Shown here one piece after another: positions 1 through 8,752 of a DNA stretch of 64,000 nt. The first letter of the stretch is position 1, and each line of letters opens with the position of its first letter. The stretch is from JAOADN01 sp049323795 (lineage in GTDB: Bacteria > Pseudomonadota > Alphaproteobacteria > Rhodobacterales > Rhodobacteraceae). The stretch is taken from positions 1 to 64,000 of the forward strand of contig JBMOOH010000005.1 in the NCBI GenBank assembly GCA_049323795.1, read 5' to 3'. The notes below the pieces were generated by a model. The model had not been told where the DNA came from, did no database searches, and saw only the letters and a program-made list of their open reading frames with translations. The translations under genes were made by a program, and so were the position numbers.

Positions 1-778
1 CCGGATCGCCGGGCGCCGCCTGTCCGCCTTGCGGGGCGTCCGCCGCCGCACCGGGCGCGTCCGGGATCGGCTCGGGATCGGCGAGGGCGGCCTCCATCCC
101 GGCTTCCGCGCCCGCGCTGTCCTGCTGCGGCTCGGCGGCACCTTGGGCAGCGGGCGGCGGCGCCTGCTGCGCGGCCGGCTGCGGGGCGGGGGCCGGAGCG
201 GGGGCCGGAGCGGGGGCCGGTTCGGCGATGCCCGCATCTGGGGCCGCGGCGGGTTGCGGCGGAGCAGGCGGCGCGGCAGAGGCGCCTTCGCCGCCGGCAA
301 CGGTGGTTCCGGGCGCGGACGCGGCCTCCTGCGCGGCATCGGCGGGGGGCGTGATCGCGGCGGGCGCGTCGCCCGGCGGCACGGGCCGGGCGGCCGGGGC
401 GACCTCTGGCAGGACCGGGGGCGGTTCGGCCGCCGGGGCGGCAACCGCGGGCGGAACGACGGTTTCCGGCTGGGCCTCGGCCTCCGGAAGCACCGGGCCG
501 GAATCCTCGGGGGCGCGGGCGAACTCGGACCCGGCCGGCGCCTCGCCCGCGGCGACGTCCGCCGTCGCGGCACCCTCCGTTCCGGCCCCCTCGGCCGCCG
601 GCGCGCTGCCCGTTTCGGCCGGAGCGGAACCGCCGGGGACGGCGCCGCCGGCGGCCGCATCGGGCGGAAGCGGAGGCGGCAGCATCAGCGACACGATCGC
701 CAGAAGGCCGGCCGAGACGACACCCCCCGAAAGAAGACCAGCGAGTACGCTCTTGCCCAAGACTGCCTCCGACGCCAT
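1..778 (-). CDS. Ala/Pro-rich membrane-anchored protein, N-terminal part (partial)
   Basis: The gene reads off the left edge, so only about 259 N-terminal codons are visible. The ATG at 778 begins MASEAVLGKSVLAGLLSGG and leads into one hydrophobic segment (about residues 8-33) that looks like a signal anchor. The rest is a long low-complexity linker rich in Ala, Pro, Gly and Glu, including an APAPAPAP stretch made by a 12-bp DNA repeat near 190-225. The fold-bearing C-terminus is missing, so the function cannot be read. In Rhodobacteraceae this architecture (anchor plus Pro/Ala linker) is seen in divergent polysaccharide deacetylase (YibQ-like) proteins, but that is a guess. It is transcribed divergently from trpG. 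Confidence 0.55.
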   Translation of the reverse strand, partial: MASEAVLGKSVLAGLLSGGVVSAGLLAIVSLMLPPPLPPDAAAGGAVPGGSAPAETGSAPAAEGAGTEGAATADVAAGEAPAGSEFARAPEDSGPVLPEAEAQPETVVPPAVAAPAAEPPPVLPEVAPAARPVPPGDAPAAITPPADAAQEAASAPGTTVAGGEGASAAPPAPPQPAAAPDAGIAEPAPAPAPAPAPAPQPAAQQAPPPAAQGAAEPQQDSAGAEAGMEAALADPEPIPDAPGAAADAPQGGQAAPGDP

Positions 779-934
779 CGCGCGCCCGCCTGCCCCGCCG
801 GCCGGGCGCACGCCAGTTCCTGCCCATCGCCGCCTGCGGTTCCGCCTTGACCAGGGCGCGCGGCTCGGCCCATGTATAGCCCGACACGAGGCGGGGTTCA
901 CCCTGAAATCTCGGACCCTTGCGCGAGGCCGGTC

Positions 935-1531
935 ATGCTGCTGCTCATCGACAACTATGACAGCTTCACCTACAATCTGGTGCACTATTTCGGCGAGCTC
1001 GGGGCCGAGGTCGACGTGCGCCGGAACGATGCGCTCGACGTGCAGCAGGCTATGGCGCTGAAACCCGATGCGATCGTCCTGTCGCCCGGGCCGTGCGATC
1101 CCGATCAGGCCGGCATCTGCCTTCCCCTCACGCTCGCGGCCGCGGAGACGGGAACGCCGCTGCTCGGCGTCTGCCTCGGGCACCAGGCGATCGGACAGGC
1201 CTTCGGCGGCCGCGTCGTGCGCTGCAGCGAGATCGTGCATGGCAAGCTGGGCGCGATGCATCACGAGGGCCGGGGCATGTTCGCGGGCCTCCCCTCGCCC
1301 TTCCAGGCGACGCGCTACCATTCGCTGATCGTCGAACGCGCGAGCCTGCCCGATACGCTCGAGGTCACGGCCTGGCTCGCCGACGGAACGATCATGGGCC
1401 TGAAGCACCGGAGCCTGCCCATCGAGGGCGTGCAGTTCCACCCCGAGTCGATCGCGTCGGAGCACGGCCACCGGATGCTGCGCAGCTTCCTCGACTCCGC
1501 CCGCGTGCCGCTCAAGGCCGCCGCGGCATGA
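935..1531 (+). CDS. trpG: Anthranilate synthase component II (glutamine amidotransferase)
   Basis: 198 aa. It supplies ammonia from glutamine to the TrpE subunit for anthranilate synthesis in tryptophan biosynthesis. The ATG at 935 is chosen because it gives the canonical start MLLLIDNYDSFTYN; the reading frame extends further upstream without family similarity. The class I amidotransferase triad is visible: Cys80 in GVCLGHQ and the His/Glu of HPES near the C-terminus. The last bases overlap the trpD start (ATGA). trpE is not adjacent here, since the upstream neighbour is divergent and unrelated, so the large subunit must be encoded elsewhere. Confidence 0.95.
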   Translation: MLLLIDNYDSFTYNLVHYFGELGAEVDVRRNDALDVQQAMALKPDAIVLSPGPCDPDQAGICLPLTLAAAETGTPLLGVCLGHQAIGQAFGGRVVRCSEIVHGKLGAMHHEGRGMFAGLPSPFQATRYHSLIVERASLPDTLEVTAWLADGTIMGLKHRSLPIEGVQFHPESIASEHGHRMLRSFLDSARVPLKAAAA

Positions 1532-2544
1532 GCGCCGACCTGCGCCCGCTGATCGGGCTGGCCGCCGAACGCCCGCTGACCGGCGACGAGGCCGAGCGGG
1601 CCTTCGAGATCCTGTTCGAGGGGGCCGCAACCCCGAGCCAGATGGGCGGGCTCCTGATGGCGCTCCGCGTCCGGGGCGAGACGGTGGACGAAATCGCCGC
1701 CGCCGCCCGGGTGATGCGCGCGAGGTGCCACGCCGTCCGTGCGCCCGCCGGCGCAATGGACATCGTCGGCACCGGGGGCGACGGCAAGGGAACGCTCAAC
1801 ATCTCGACCGCCACCGCCTTCGTCGTCGCGGGTGCGGGCGTGCCGGTCGCCAAGCACGGCAACCGCAACCTGTCGTCGAAATCGGGGGCGGCGGATGCGC
1901 TGACCCAGCTCGGCATCAACGTCATGGTCGGACCGGAGGTCGTCGAGCGGGCGCTCGCTTCCTGCGGGATCGGCTTCATGATGGCCCCGATGCACCACCC
2001 CGCGATCCGGCACGTCATGCCCACCCGCGCCGAACTCGGAACGCGGACGGTCTTCAACCTCCTCGGGCCGCTGACGAATCCTGCGGGCGTCCGGCGTCAG
2101 CTGACCGGCGCATTCGCGCGCGCCTGGATACGGCCGATGGCCGAGACGCTCATGGCGCTCGGGTCCGAGGCCGCGTGGCTGGTCCACGGCGCGGACGGAA
2201 CCGACGAGGTCTCGGTGGCCGGGGTCACGCATGTGGCCGAACTGAAGGACGGCGTCATCAGCGAACGCGAGATCCATCCCGAGGACGCGGGCCTCGCGCC
2301 GCATCCGTTCGAGGCGCTTCTCGGAGGCTCTCCCGAACGGAACGCGGCCGCCCTGCGCGCCCTTCTCGGCGGGGCGGGCGGTGCCTACCGGGACGCGGTG
2401 CTGCTGAACGCCGCGGCGGCGCTCGTCGTGGCCGGCCGCGCGGCGGATCTGCGCGAGGGGGTGGCGCGGGCCGCCGAAAGCATCGACAGCGGCGCGGCCG
2501 CGGCCAAGCTCGCCGCGCTGGCCGCGGCGACGCGCGCAGCGTGA
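1528..2544 (+). CDS. trpD: Anthranilate phosphoribosyltransferase
   Basis: 338 aa, the usual family length. It transfers the phosphoribosyl group of PRPP to anthranilate, the second committed step of tryptophan synthesis. The glycine-rich PRPP loop DIVGTGGDGKGTLNIST and the following KHGNRNLSSKSGAAD anthranilate/phosphate-binding stretch are intact. The start ATG overlaps the trpG stop by four bases, and the gene's own stop overlaps the ung GTG, so the three genes are translationally coupled. Confidence 0.96.
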   Translation: MSADLRPLIGLAAERPLTGDEAERAFEILFEGAATPSQMGGLLMALRVRGETVDEIAAAARVMRARCHAVRAPAGAMDIVGTGGDGKGTLNISTATAFVVAGAGVPVAKHGNRNLSSKSGAADALTQLGINVMVGPEVVERALASCGIGFMMAPMHHPAIRHVMPTRAELGTRTVFNLLGPLTNPAGVRRQLTGAFARAWIRPMAETLMALGSEAAWLVHGADGTDEVSVAGVTHVAELKDGVISEREIHPEDAGLAPHPFEALLGGSPERNAAALRALLGGAGGAYRDAVLLNAAAALVVAGRAADLREGVARAAESIDSGAAAAKLAALAAATRAA

Positions 2545-3200
2545 GCCTTCCCGAGGCCTGGGCGGCGCTGCCCTTCTTCCGCCGCGACTGGCCTGCGATC
2601 GCGGCGCGGCTCGGGCGCGAGCCCGATGCCCTGCCTGCTCCGGACCGCCGTTTCGCCGCGCTCGCCATGACGCCACCGGACCGGGTACGGGTGGTAATCC
2701 TCGGCCAGGATCCCTATCCGACCCCCGGCCACGCCAATGGCCTCGCCTTCTCGGTGGCCCCGAGGGTGAGACCCCTGCCCCGGTCGCTGTCGAACATCTT
2801 CAGGGAGCTGCAGTCCGATCTGGGTGCGAGTCCTGCGACCGGCGATCTGAGCCACTGGGCGCGGCAGGGGGTGCTGCTGCTCAACACCTGCCTGACCGTC
2901 CGGCCCGGCGCCGCCGGCGCCCATGCCGGACTCGGGTGGGAGAAGCTGGCCGAAGAGGTGCTCGGCCATGTGTCGGCCCGCCCGACCGCCTTCGTTCTCT
3001 GGGGCGCCCGGGCGCAGGGCCTGTCGCGCCACATCCGCGCGGACGGCCATCTGATCGTGACTTCCGCCCATCCCTCGCCCCTCTCGGCGGGCCGCGGCTT
3101 CTTCGGATCGCGCCCGTTCAGCCGGGTGAACGCCTGGCTCGCCGCGCGGGGCGAGGCGCCGATCGACTGGGCCGACCCCCGCATGACGGCCCCCGCGTGA
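2541..3200 (+). CDS. ung: Uracil-DNA glycosylase
   Basis: 219 aa, family 1 UDG. It removes uracil from DNA in base excision repair. The GTG at 2541 overlaps the trpD stop. Both family 1 signatures are present: the water-activating motif GQDPYP (Asp57) and the C-terminal HPSPLS loop. Its position between trpD and trpC is unusual for a DNA repair gene and suggests co-transcription with the tryptophan genes. The stop codon lies inside a 14-bp tandem repeat (3181-3250), so the C-terminus could vary in length by slippage. Confidence 0.93.
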   Translation: MSLPEAWAALPFFRRDWPAIAARLGREPDALPAPDRRFAALAMTPPDRVRVVILGQDPYPTPGHANGLAFSVAPRVRPLPRSLSNIFRELQSDLGASPATGDLSHWARQGVLLLNTCLTVRPGAAGAHAGLGWEKLAEEVLGHVSARPTAFVLWGARAQGLSRHIRADGHLIVTSAHPSPLSAGRGFFGSRPFSRVNAWLAARGEAPIDWADPRMTAPA

Positions 3201-3250
3201 CGGCCCCTGCGTGACGGCCCCTGCGTGACGGCCCCTGCGTGACGGCGCGG
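3181..3250. repeat. 14-bp tandem repeat across the ung stop codon
   Basis: Five head-to-tail units of about GCGTGACGGCCCCT start at 3181, 3195, 3209, 3223 and 3237; the middle three are identical and the outer two diverge slightly. Every unit from the second on contains TGA, and the second carries the ung stop. Confidence 0.9.
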
Positions 3251-3334
3251 GCGGGCCGGCGCGGGTCTGCGCGACCTCTGCCCGCCGCGCTCCCTGCGCT
3301 TTCCAACGGGCGGCGGCTTGGATATGACAGGCGC

Positions 3335-4138
3335 ATGGACATTCTCGACAGGATCAAGGCCTACAAGCTCGAGGAAGTGGCATCGGCCAAGCGCGCCCGG
3401 TCGCGCGCCGGCCTCGACGACGAGGCCCGCGCCGCGCCAGCCGTCCGGCCCTTCGCCGAAGCGCTCGGCGCCGCGGCGGGCCGGGGCTACGGGCTGATCG
3501 CCGAGATCAAGAGGGCCTCGCCCTCGAGGGGGCTGATCCGGTCCGACTTCGACCCGCCGGCGCTCGCCCGCGCCTACGCGGCCGGGGGCGCGACCTGCCT
3601 GTCGGTCCTGACCGACGCGCCTTCGTTCCAGGGCGCGCCGGAATTCCTGACGGCGGCGCGCGCGGCCACGTCGCTGCCGGTCCTCCGCAAGGACTTCATG
3701 TACGACACCTGGCAGGTGGCCGAGGCGCGCGCCTGGGGGGCGGACTGCATCCTCGTCATCCTCGCCTCGGTCAGCGACGCCCAGGCGGCCGAGCTTGAGG
3801 ACGCCGCGCGCGGATGGGGGATGGACGCGCTTCTTGAGGTTCACGACGACGCCGAGCTTGACCGGGCGCTGGCGCTGAACGCGCGGCTGATCGGGATCAA
3901 CAACCGCAACCTCCGCACCTTCGGGGTGAGCCTCGACACCTCGCGCCGCCTCTCGGGGCGCGTGCCGGCCGGGCGGATCGCCGTCGCCGAGAGCGGCCTC
4001 GCCACTCCCGCCGACCTTGCCGATCTTGCGGGATTCGGCGCGCGCTGCTTCCTCGTCGGGGAAAGCCTGATGCGGCAGCCCGACGTTGCCGCCGCGACCC
4101 GCGCGCTTCTCACCGACCCGGTTCCGGCGGAAGGCTGA
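3335..4138 (+). CDS. trpC: Indole-3-glycerol phosphate synthase
   Basis: 267 aa. It decarboxylates and cyclises the carboxyphenylamino-deoxyribulose phosphate intermediate to indole-3-glycerol phosphate. The ATG at 3335 gives MDILDRIKAYKLEEV, typical of proteobacterial TrpC. The catalytic lysine motif AEIKRASPSRG, the VLRKDF strand, the INNRNL motif and the AESG phosphate-binding turn are all present. It follows ung after a 134-bp gap holding the tandem repeat and precedes moaC by one base. It is the monofunctional form, with no TrpF fusion. Confidence 0.96.
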   Translation: MDILDRIKAYKLEEVASAKRARSRAGLDDEARAAPAVRPFAEALGAAAGRGYGLIAEIKRASPSRGLIRSDFDPPALARAYAAGGATCLSVLTDAPSFQGAPEFLTAARAATSLPVLRKDFMYDTWQVAEARAWGADCILVILASVSDAQAAELEDAARGWGMDALLEVHDDAELDRALALNARLIGINNRNLRTFGVSLDTSRRLSGRVPAGRIAVAESGLATPADLADLAGFGARCFLVGESLMRQPDVAAATRALLTDPVPAEG

Positions 4139-4139
4139 C

Positions 4140-4616
4140 ATGGCACTCAGCCACTTCGACGCCGAGGGCAAGGCGCACATGGTGGATGTCGGCGCGAAGG
4201 CCGAGACGCGCCGCCGCGCGGTGGCCGAGGCGCGGGTGCGGATGTCGCCGGGAACGCTCGACCTGGCCATGTCGGGCACGGCGGCGAAGGGCGATGTGCT
4301 GGGGGTCGCGCGGATCGCCGGCATCATCGCCGCGAAGCGCACGTCCGACCTGATCCCCCTCTGCCATCCGCTCGCGCTGACCCGGGTGAGCGTGGATCTG
4401 ACCGCCGATCCCGGGCTGCCCGGCCTCCGCATCGAGGCGACGGTCGAGACCTCGGGCCGCACCGGCGTCGAGATGGAGGCGCTGACGGCGGCGAGCGTGG
4501 CGGCGCTGACGGTCTACGACATGCTAAAGGCCGCCGAGAAGGGTATGACCATCGAGGGCATCCGGCTTCTGGTCAAGGAAGGCGGAAAATCAGGACGTTA
4601 CGAGGCGTCCCCGTGA
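4140..4616 (+). CDS. moaC: Cyclic pyranopterin monophosphate synthase
   Basis: 158 aa. With MoaA it converts GTP to cyclic pyranopterin monophosphate, the first step of molybdenum cofactor synthesis. The ATG at 4140 lies one base after the trpC stop. Family hallmarks include the N-terminal FDAEGKAHMVDVG, the LCHPL active-site turn, the VEMEALTAASVAALTVYDM helix and the MLKAAEKGM motif carrying the conserved lysine. The gene overlaps moeA by four bases, so the two cofactor steps are coupled. Confidence 0.96.
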   Translation: MALSHFDAEGKAHMVDVGAKAETRRRAVAEARVRMSPGTLDLAMSGTAAKGDVLGVARIAGIIAAKRTSDLIPLCHPLALTRVSVDLTADPGLPGLRIEATVETSGRTGVEMEALTAASVAALTVYDMLKAAEKGMTIEGIRLLVKEGGKSGRYEASP

Positions 4617-5794
4617 TTTCTGTCGAAGAGGCTCTGGCACGGGTCCTGGCTCTGGCGCCCGCGGAGCCCGAGCCCAGGACAGTGCCGCTCCGCGAGGCGT
4701 CGGGACGGGTGCTCGTCCGGGATGCCGTGGCCGGCCTGACCCAGCCGCCGTTTCCCGCCTCGGCCATGGATGGCTATGCGATCCGGGACGCCGATCACCG
4801 ACCCGGCGCGGTTCTGGCCGTCAGCGGCACCTCGGCGGCGGGACATTCCTTCACCGGCGGGGTCGGACCGGGCGAAGCCGTGCGCATCTTCACCGGCGCC
4901 CCGGTGCCGGGGGGTGCAGAGCGTGTCGTCCTTCAGGAAGACGTGACGTACGCGGAAGGCCGCATCACGCTCGGACCGAGGATCGGGACGGCGCGTCATG
5001 TCCGACCGGCAGGGCAGGACTTTCGCCGGGGCGACCGTCTCGCCGCGCCGCGGCTGCTGTCGCCGCGCGACCTTGCCCTCGTCGCCGCGATGAACCTTGC
5101 CGAGGTCACGGTGGCGCGTCGCCCCGTGGTCGCAATCCTGCCGACCGGGGACGAACTCGTGATGCCCGGCGAGGCACCGCGCCCCGACCAGATCGTCGCC
5201 TCGAACGTCTTCGGGCTTGCCGCGATGGCCGAGGCTGCGGGGGCCGAGGCGCGCCTGCTTCCCATTGCGCGTGACAGCCGCGAAAGCCTGACCTTCGCCT
5301 TCGGGCTGGCCGAAGACGCGGACCTGATCCTGACGGTCGGGGGAGCCTCGGTGGGCGACCACGACCTTGTCGGGCCGGTGTCCCTGGACCTCGGCTTCGA
5401 GCGCGCCTTCTGGAGCGTCGCCATGCGGCCGGGCAAGCCGCTCATGGCCGGACGGCGGGGCCGGACCGTGCTGCTCGGGCTGCCGGGAAACCCCGTCTCG
5501 GCAATCGTCTGCGCCCATCTCTTCATGCGTCCGCTGATCGCCGCGATGCAGGGGCTGCCGCACCGGCCGGATCCGGTGGTGCGGGCGGAACTTCTGGCGC
5601 CCGTCGCGGCGAACGGCCCGCGGGCGCACTACCTGCGGGCAAGATTCGACCGCGGGCGGACAGCGGTGCATCCCTTCGACCGGCAGGATTCGGCGCTCCT
5701 GTCCGTCCTGGCCGAGGCGGATGCGCTGATCGTGCTTCCCCCCGGCGCAGCGGCCCTGGTTCCGGGTCAGATCGTGGACTGCCTCGCCCTCTGA
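4613..5794 (+). CDS. moeA: Molybdopterin molybdenumtransferase
   Basis: 393 aa. It inserts molybdate into adenylated molybdopterin to give the active cofactor. The GTG at 4613 overlaps the moaC stop. The MoeA hallmarks FPASAMDGYA, FTGAPVPGGAERVV, ILPTGDELV, TVGGASVGDHD, MRPGKPL and GLPGNPVSA follow in the expected order. No MogA/MoaB fusion is visible. It ends 89 bases before the lexA start, where a new promoter begins. Confidence 0.95.
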   Translation: MISVEEALARVLALAPAEPEPRTVPLREASGRVLVRDAVAGLTQPPFPASAMDGYAIRDADHRPGAVLAVSGTSAAGHSFTGGVGPGEAVRIFTGAPVPGGAERVVLQEDVTYAEGRITLGPRIGTARHVRPAGQDFRRGDRLAAPRLLSPRDLALVAAMNLAEVTVARRPVVAILPTGDELVMPGEAPRPDQIVASNVFGLAAMAEAAGAEARLLPIARDSRESLTFAFGLAEDADLILTVGGASVGDHDLVGPVSLDLGFERAFWSVAMRPGKPLMAGRRGRTVLLGLPGNPVSAIVCAHLFMRPLIAAMQGLPHRPDPVVRAELLAPVAANGPRAHYLRARFDRGRTAVHPFDRQDSALLSVLAEADALIVLPPGAAALVPGQIVDCLAL

Positions 5795-5811
5795 CGGCCG
5801 GGCGCGCGGCG

Positions 5812-5840
5812 TTGACACAAACAGGGAACGCGCGTAGAAC
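5812..5840 (+). promoter_or_regulatory. lexA promoter with SOS box over the -10
   Basis: A -35 TTGACA (5812-5817) is followed after 17 bases by -10 TAGAAC (5835-5840). The direct repeat GAAC-N7-GAAC (5826-5840), the reverse complement of GTTC-N7-GTTC recognised by alphaproteobacterial LexA, runs into the -10 hexamer. LexA binding would therefore block its own promoter. Confidence 0.88.
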
Positions 5841-5883
5841 AACGACCGAACGTCACGGAAGCGCAGAGGAGGTCCGTGCAGGC

Positions 5884-6570
5884 ATGCTGACCCGCAAGCA
5901 ACTGGAACTTCTGGACTTCATCAGGAAACGGATGGACAGGGACGGTGTGCCGCCCTCCTTCGACGAGATGAAGGATGCCCTCGACCTGCGCTCGAAGTCG
6001 GGAATCCACCGCCTCATCACCGCGCTCGAGGAAAGGGGGTTCATCCGCCGGCTCGCCCATCGCGCCCGCGCGCTCGAGATCGTGAAGCTGCCCGAGGCGA
6101 TGGAGAGGCCCGGTTTCAGCCCGCGCGTCATCAGGGGCGACCGTCCCGAACAGCCCAGGGGCGCCATGCCCGTCTCGCCCGTCCATGCGCTGGAGCTTCC
6201 GGTGATGGGCCGGATTGCCGCAGGCGTGCCGATCGAAGCGATCTCGGAGGTCAGCCACCACGTCGCGGTGCCAGGCTCCATGCTTTCGGGCAAGGGGCAG
6301 CACTACGCGCTCGAGGTGAAGGGCGACTCGATGATCGAGGCGGGCATCAACGACGGCGACATCGTCGTGATCCGCGAACAGAGCACCGCCGAGAACGGCG
6401 ACATCGTGGTGGCGCTTGTCGAGGGGCACGAGGCCACCCTGAAGCGATTCCGCCGCAGGGGCGGCATGATCGCGCTCGAAGCCGCCAACCCGTCCTACGA
6501 GACACGGGTGCTTCCCGATCACGCGGTGCGCGTGCAGGGGCGTCTCGTCGGGCTGATCCGCAGCTACTGA
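5884..6570 (+). CDS. lexA: SOS response repressor LexA
   Basis: 228 aa. It represses DNA damage genes and is inactivated by RecA-stimulated self-cleavage. The ATG at 5884 gives MLTRKQLELLDFI and has AGAGGAGG about 11 bases upstream. An N-terminal winged-helix domain (about 1-65) is joined by a linker to an S24 peptidase domain. The cleavage bond is Ala113-Gly114 in RIAAGVP, and the Ser/Lys dyad is Ser149 (GDSM) and Lys187 (ATLKR). Autoregulation is supported by the SOS box over its promoter. It converges with comEC, and the two coding ends overlap by seven bases. Confidence 0.96.
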   Translation: MLTRKQLELLDFIRKRMDRDGVPPSFDEMKDALDLRSKSGIHRLITALEERGFIRRLAHRARALEIVKLPEAMERPGFSPRVIRGDRPEQPRGAMPVSPVHALELPVMGRIAAGVPIEAISEVSHHVAVPGSMLSGKGQHYALEVKGDSMIEAGINDGDIVVIREQSTAENGDIVVALVEGHEATLKRFRRRGGMIALEAANPSYETRVLPDHAVRVQGRLVGLIRSY

Positions 6571-8670
6571 AGCGCCACCGCTGCTCCGGATGGCGCGTCC
6601 GGCATCCCGTCACGCGGGCCGGTTCCCGTCCGGCCCCTCGGGGCGCGCATGTTCCAGAGCCGCGCCCCGGCCGTGTCGCGCGCGGTGATGACGGTCAGAT
6701 CCGCCCCTAGGGCCACGGCCCCCGACCGGGCGAGCCGTCCCGCATCGAAGAGCAGGCAGTCGCCCGGCGGCGGACCAGCCCAGACCGCGTCGGTCACGAC
6801 GACGGCACCGGCGGTGCAGACCGCGGCCAGCCGTTCCGGGGCGGTCTTGCCGGTCAGGTGCCAGAGGGACCGTCCGGCAAACTCGCCCCGCATCTGCCCC
6901 CGCTTGCCCCGGAACAGGCCCCGTCCGAAGGCCTGCTCCTGGTCCGCGAGGTCGCCGTCATCCTGAAGCCATCTCGCCGCGATGAACCCCGCCCCCTTCG
7001 GCCTGGACAGGGCCCGGCCCGAGGCCGTCATCACCCCGACGAGCCTGCCGTCGCCCGAGATCAGGACCGCGGGCCTCTCGACCGCCGTCCAGAGGACCGC
7101 GGCCCCCGCAAGGAAGGGCACCCCGGCGAGGCGCAGCCACCCCCGCGACAGGCCGGCAAGGATGGCACCCGCCGCAAGGAGGGGCAGCGTCGCCGGCGGC
7201 GGGGCCGGCACAGCGCCGACCGCTCCGTCCAGTCCCGCGACCCAGGCAGCGATGGCAAGGATCAGTGCCGTGCCCCGCTCCATGACCCAGAGCGCGGGCT
7301 GGGCCAGCCCGAACGGCGCGAGAAGCCCCGCCATCACGCCCGCGGGCATCACCGCGACGCCCATGACCGGTACGGCAAGCAGGTTTGCCAGAAGCCCGTA
7401 GGCCGCGACCCGGTTGAACTGCGCCGCCGCGATCGGCGCGGTCGCAAGCCCCGCCGCAAGCGACGAGACGACCAGCATCGCGACCTGGCGGAGGAGGAAC
7501 GGCAGCCGCGCCTGCCGCCCCATAAGCGGGCCGAGCGTGACGATCAGCGCCGCCGTCGCCGCAAAGGACATCTGGAACCCGGGCTCGATCAGGCTTTCGG
7601 GTTCGAGCAGGAGAACGATGACCGCCGCCACCGCCAGCGACCGGAGCGAGATCGCACGCCGGTCGGCGAGGACGGCCGCCAGCATGACCGCCACCATGAC
7701 GAAGGCGCGCCGGGTCGCGACATCCGGCCCGGCCAGCGCCAGGTACGCGGCCGCCGCGACCAGCGCGACCGCGGCGGCGATCTTCTTCGTCGGAACCCTG
7801 AGCGCGACCGCGGGAACGAGCGCCAGTCCATAGCGGACGAGGCCGAAGACGAAGCCGGTCAGAAGCCCCATGTGCAGGCCCGAGATCGATATCATGTGGC
7901 TGAGGTTCGAGGCGCGCATCACCTCGTTCGTCGCTGCGTCCACGCCCGACCGGTCCCCGGTCATGAAGGCTGCGGCCAGGGCGCCCGGCTGGCCCTCCAT
8001 CCGGGCCTGCATCGCCGCCGAAAGGGCCATCCGCGCGCGGAAGGCCGCAAGCCCGATCCCCCCCTCGGGCGGGTCGAGCTCGAGCACGGGGGCGCGGGTG
8101 TAGCCGATCGCCCCGAGGCCCGAAAACCAGGCCATGCGCCGGAAGTCGAAGCCTCCCGGCGCGGCGGGCCCGTCCGGGGGGGCGAGAAAGCCGGTCAGGA
8201 TCGCCGTTGTCCCCGGCTGGATCGGCGGACCCGCCGCGGCGCCCCGGAGCGACACGCGAACCCGCGCCGGCGTGTCGGCGGGCCGGACATCGCCGAGGAC
8301 GACCCGGTCGAGCGTCAGGCGGATGGCATCCGAAGGGCTGCGGTCGATGCCCACCACCCTGCCCTGCACCGGGCCGTAGTACCGGAACGGCAGGACCGGC
8401 GCGGCCACCGCATGCGCGCGCCAGGCTGCCAGGGCGAACCCCGCAGCGAGGAGCGCGGCGGCAGCGGCCGGAACGCGCAGGCGGGCCGGGCAGGCGGACG
8501 AGGAGCAGCGCCGGAACCGACGCGGCGGAAAGCGCGAGGATCCCCGTCCCCGGTTCGGCCGGAAGGCCGAAGTAGACGCCGATTCCCGTGCCGAGCAGGA
8601 CGGGCACCCAGAGAAAGAGCGTGCCCTCCGCCTCGGCGAGCCGGTCGAGAGGCACCAGAAGCCGCTCCAC
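6564..8670 (-). pseudogene. comEC: ComEC/Rec2 family competence protein, interrupted by a frameshift
   Basis: ComEC forms the inner-membrane channel for single-stranded DNA uptake. The GTG at 8670 starts the N-terminal frame (MERLLVPLDRLAEAEGTLF), which holds the first membrane segments. Near 8488-8490, in a CCCGGCCC context, the reading frame shifts, and the rest (from ARLRVPAAAA to the stop at 6564) lies one frame over. Removing one C restores a continuous RLPARLRV junction. The downstream part keeps the Competence domain with ISISGLHMGL and many membrane helices, and ends without a full metallo-beta-lactamase domain. The gene may be broken, or the extra base may be an assembly error. Confidence 0.8.
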
Positions 8671-8752
8671 CCTTGTCTCACTGCCCCCGCTTGCCTAATG
8701 AACGTCGGGTTGACTGTTGCAACGCTTGGTTTCCGAAAGGTTAAGGCCACAG

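Noticed and set aside
29..1061. Plus-strand frames at the left edge
   Set aside because: They are antisense to the Ala/Pro-rich gene, whose N-terminal anchor and linker read sensibly on the minus strand.
2714..4462. Minus-strand frame of 582 codons across ung, trpC and moaC
   Set aside because: The opposite strand carries three well-supported genes.
8701..8752. gltX promoter with TTGACT
   Set aside because: No acceptable -10 hexamer at the right distance, so not listed as a feature.
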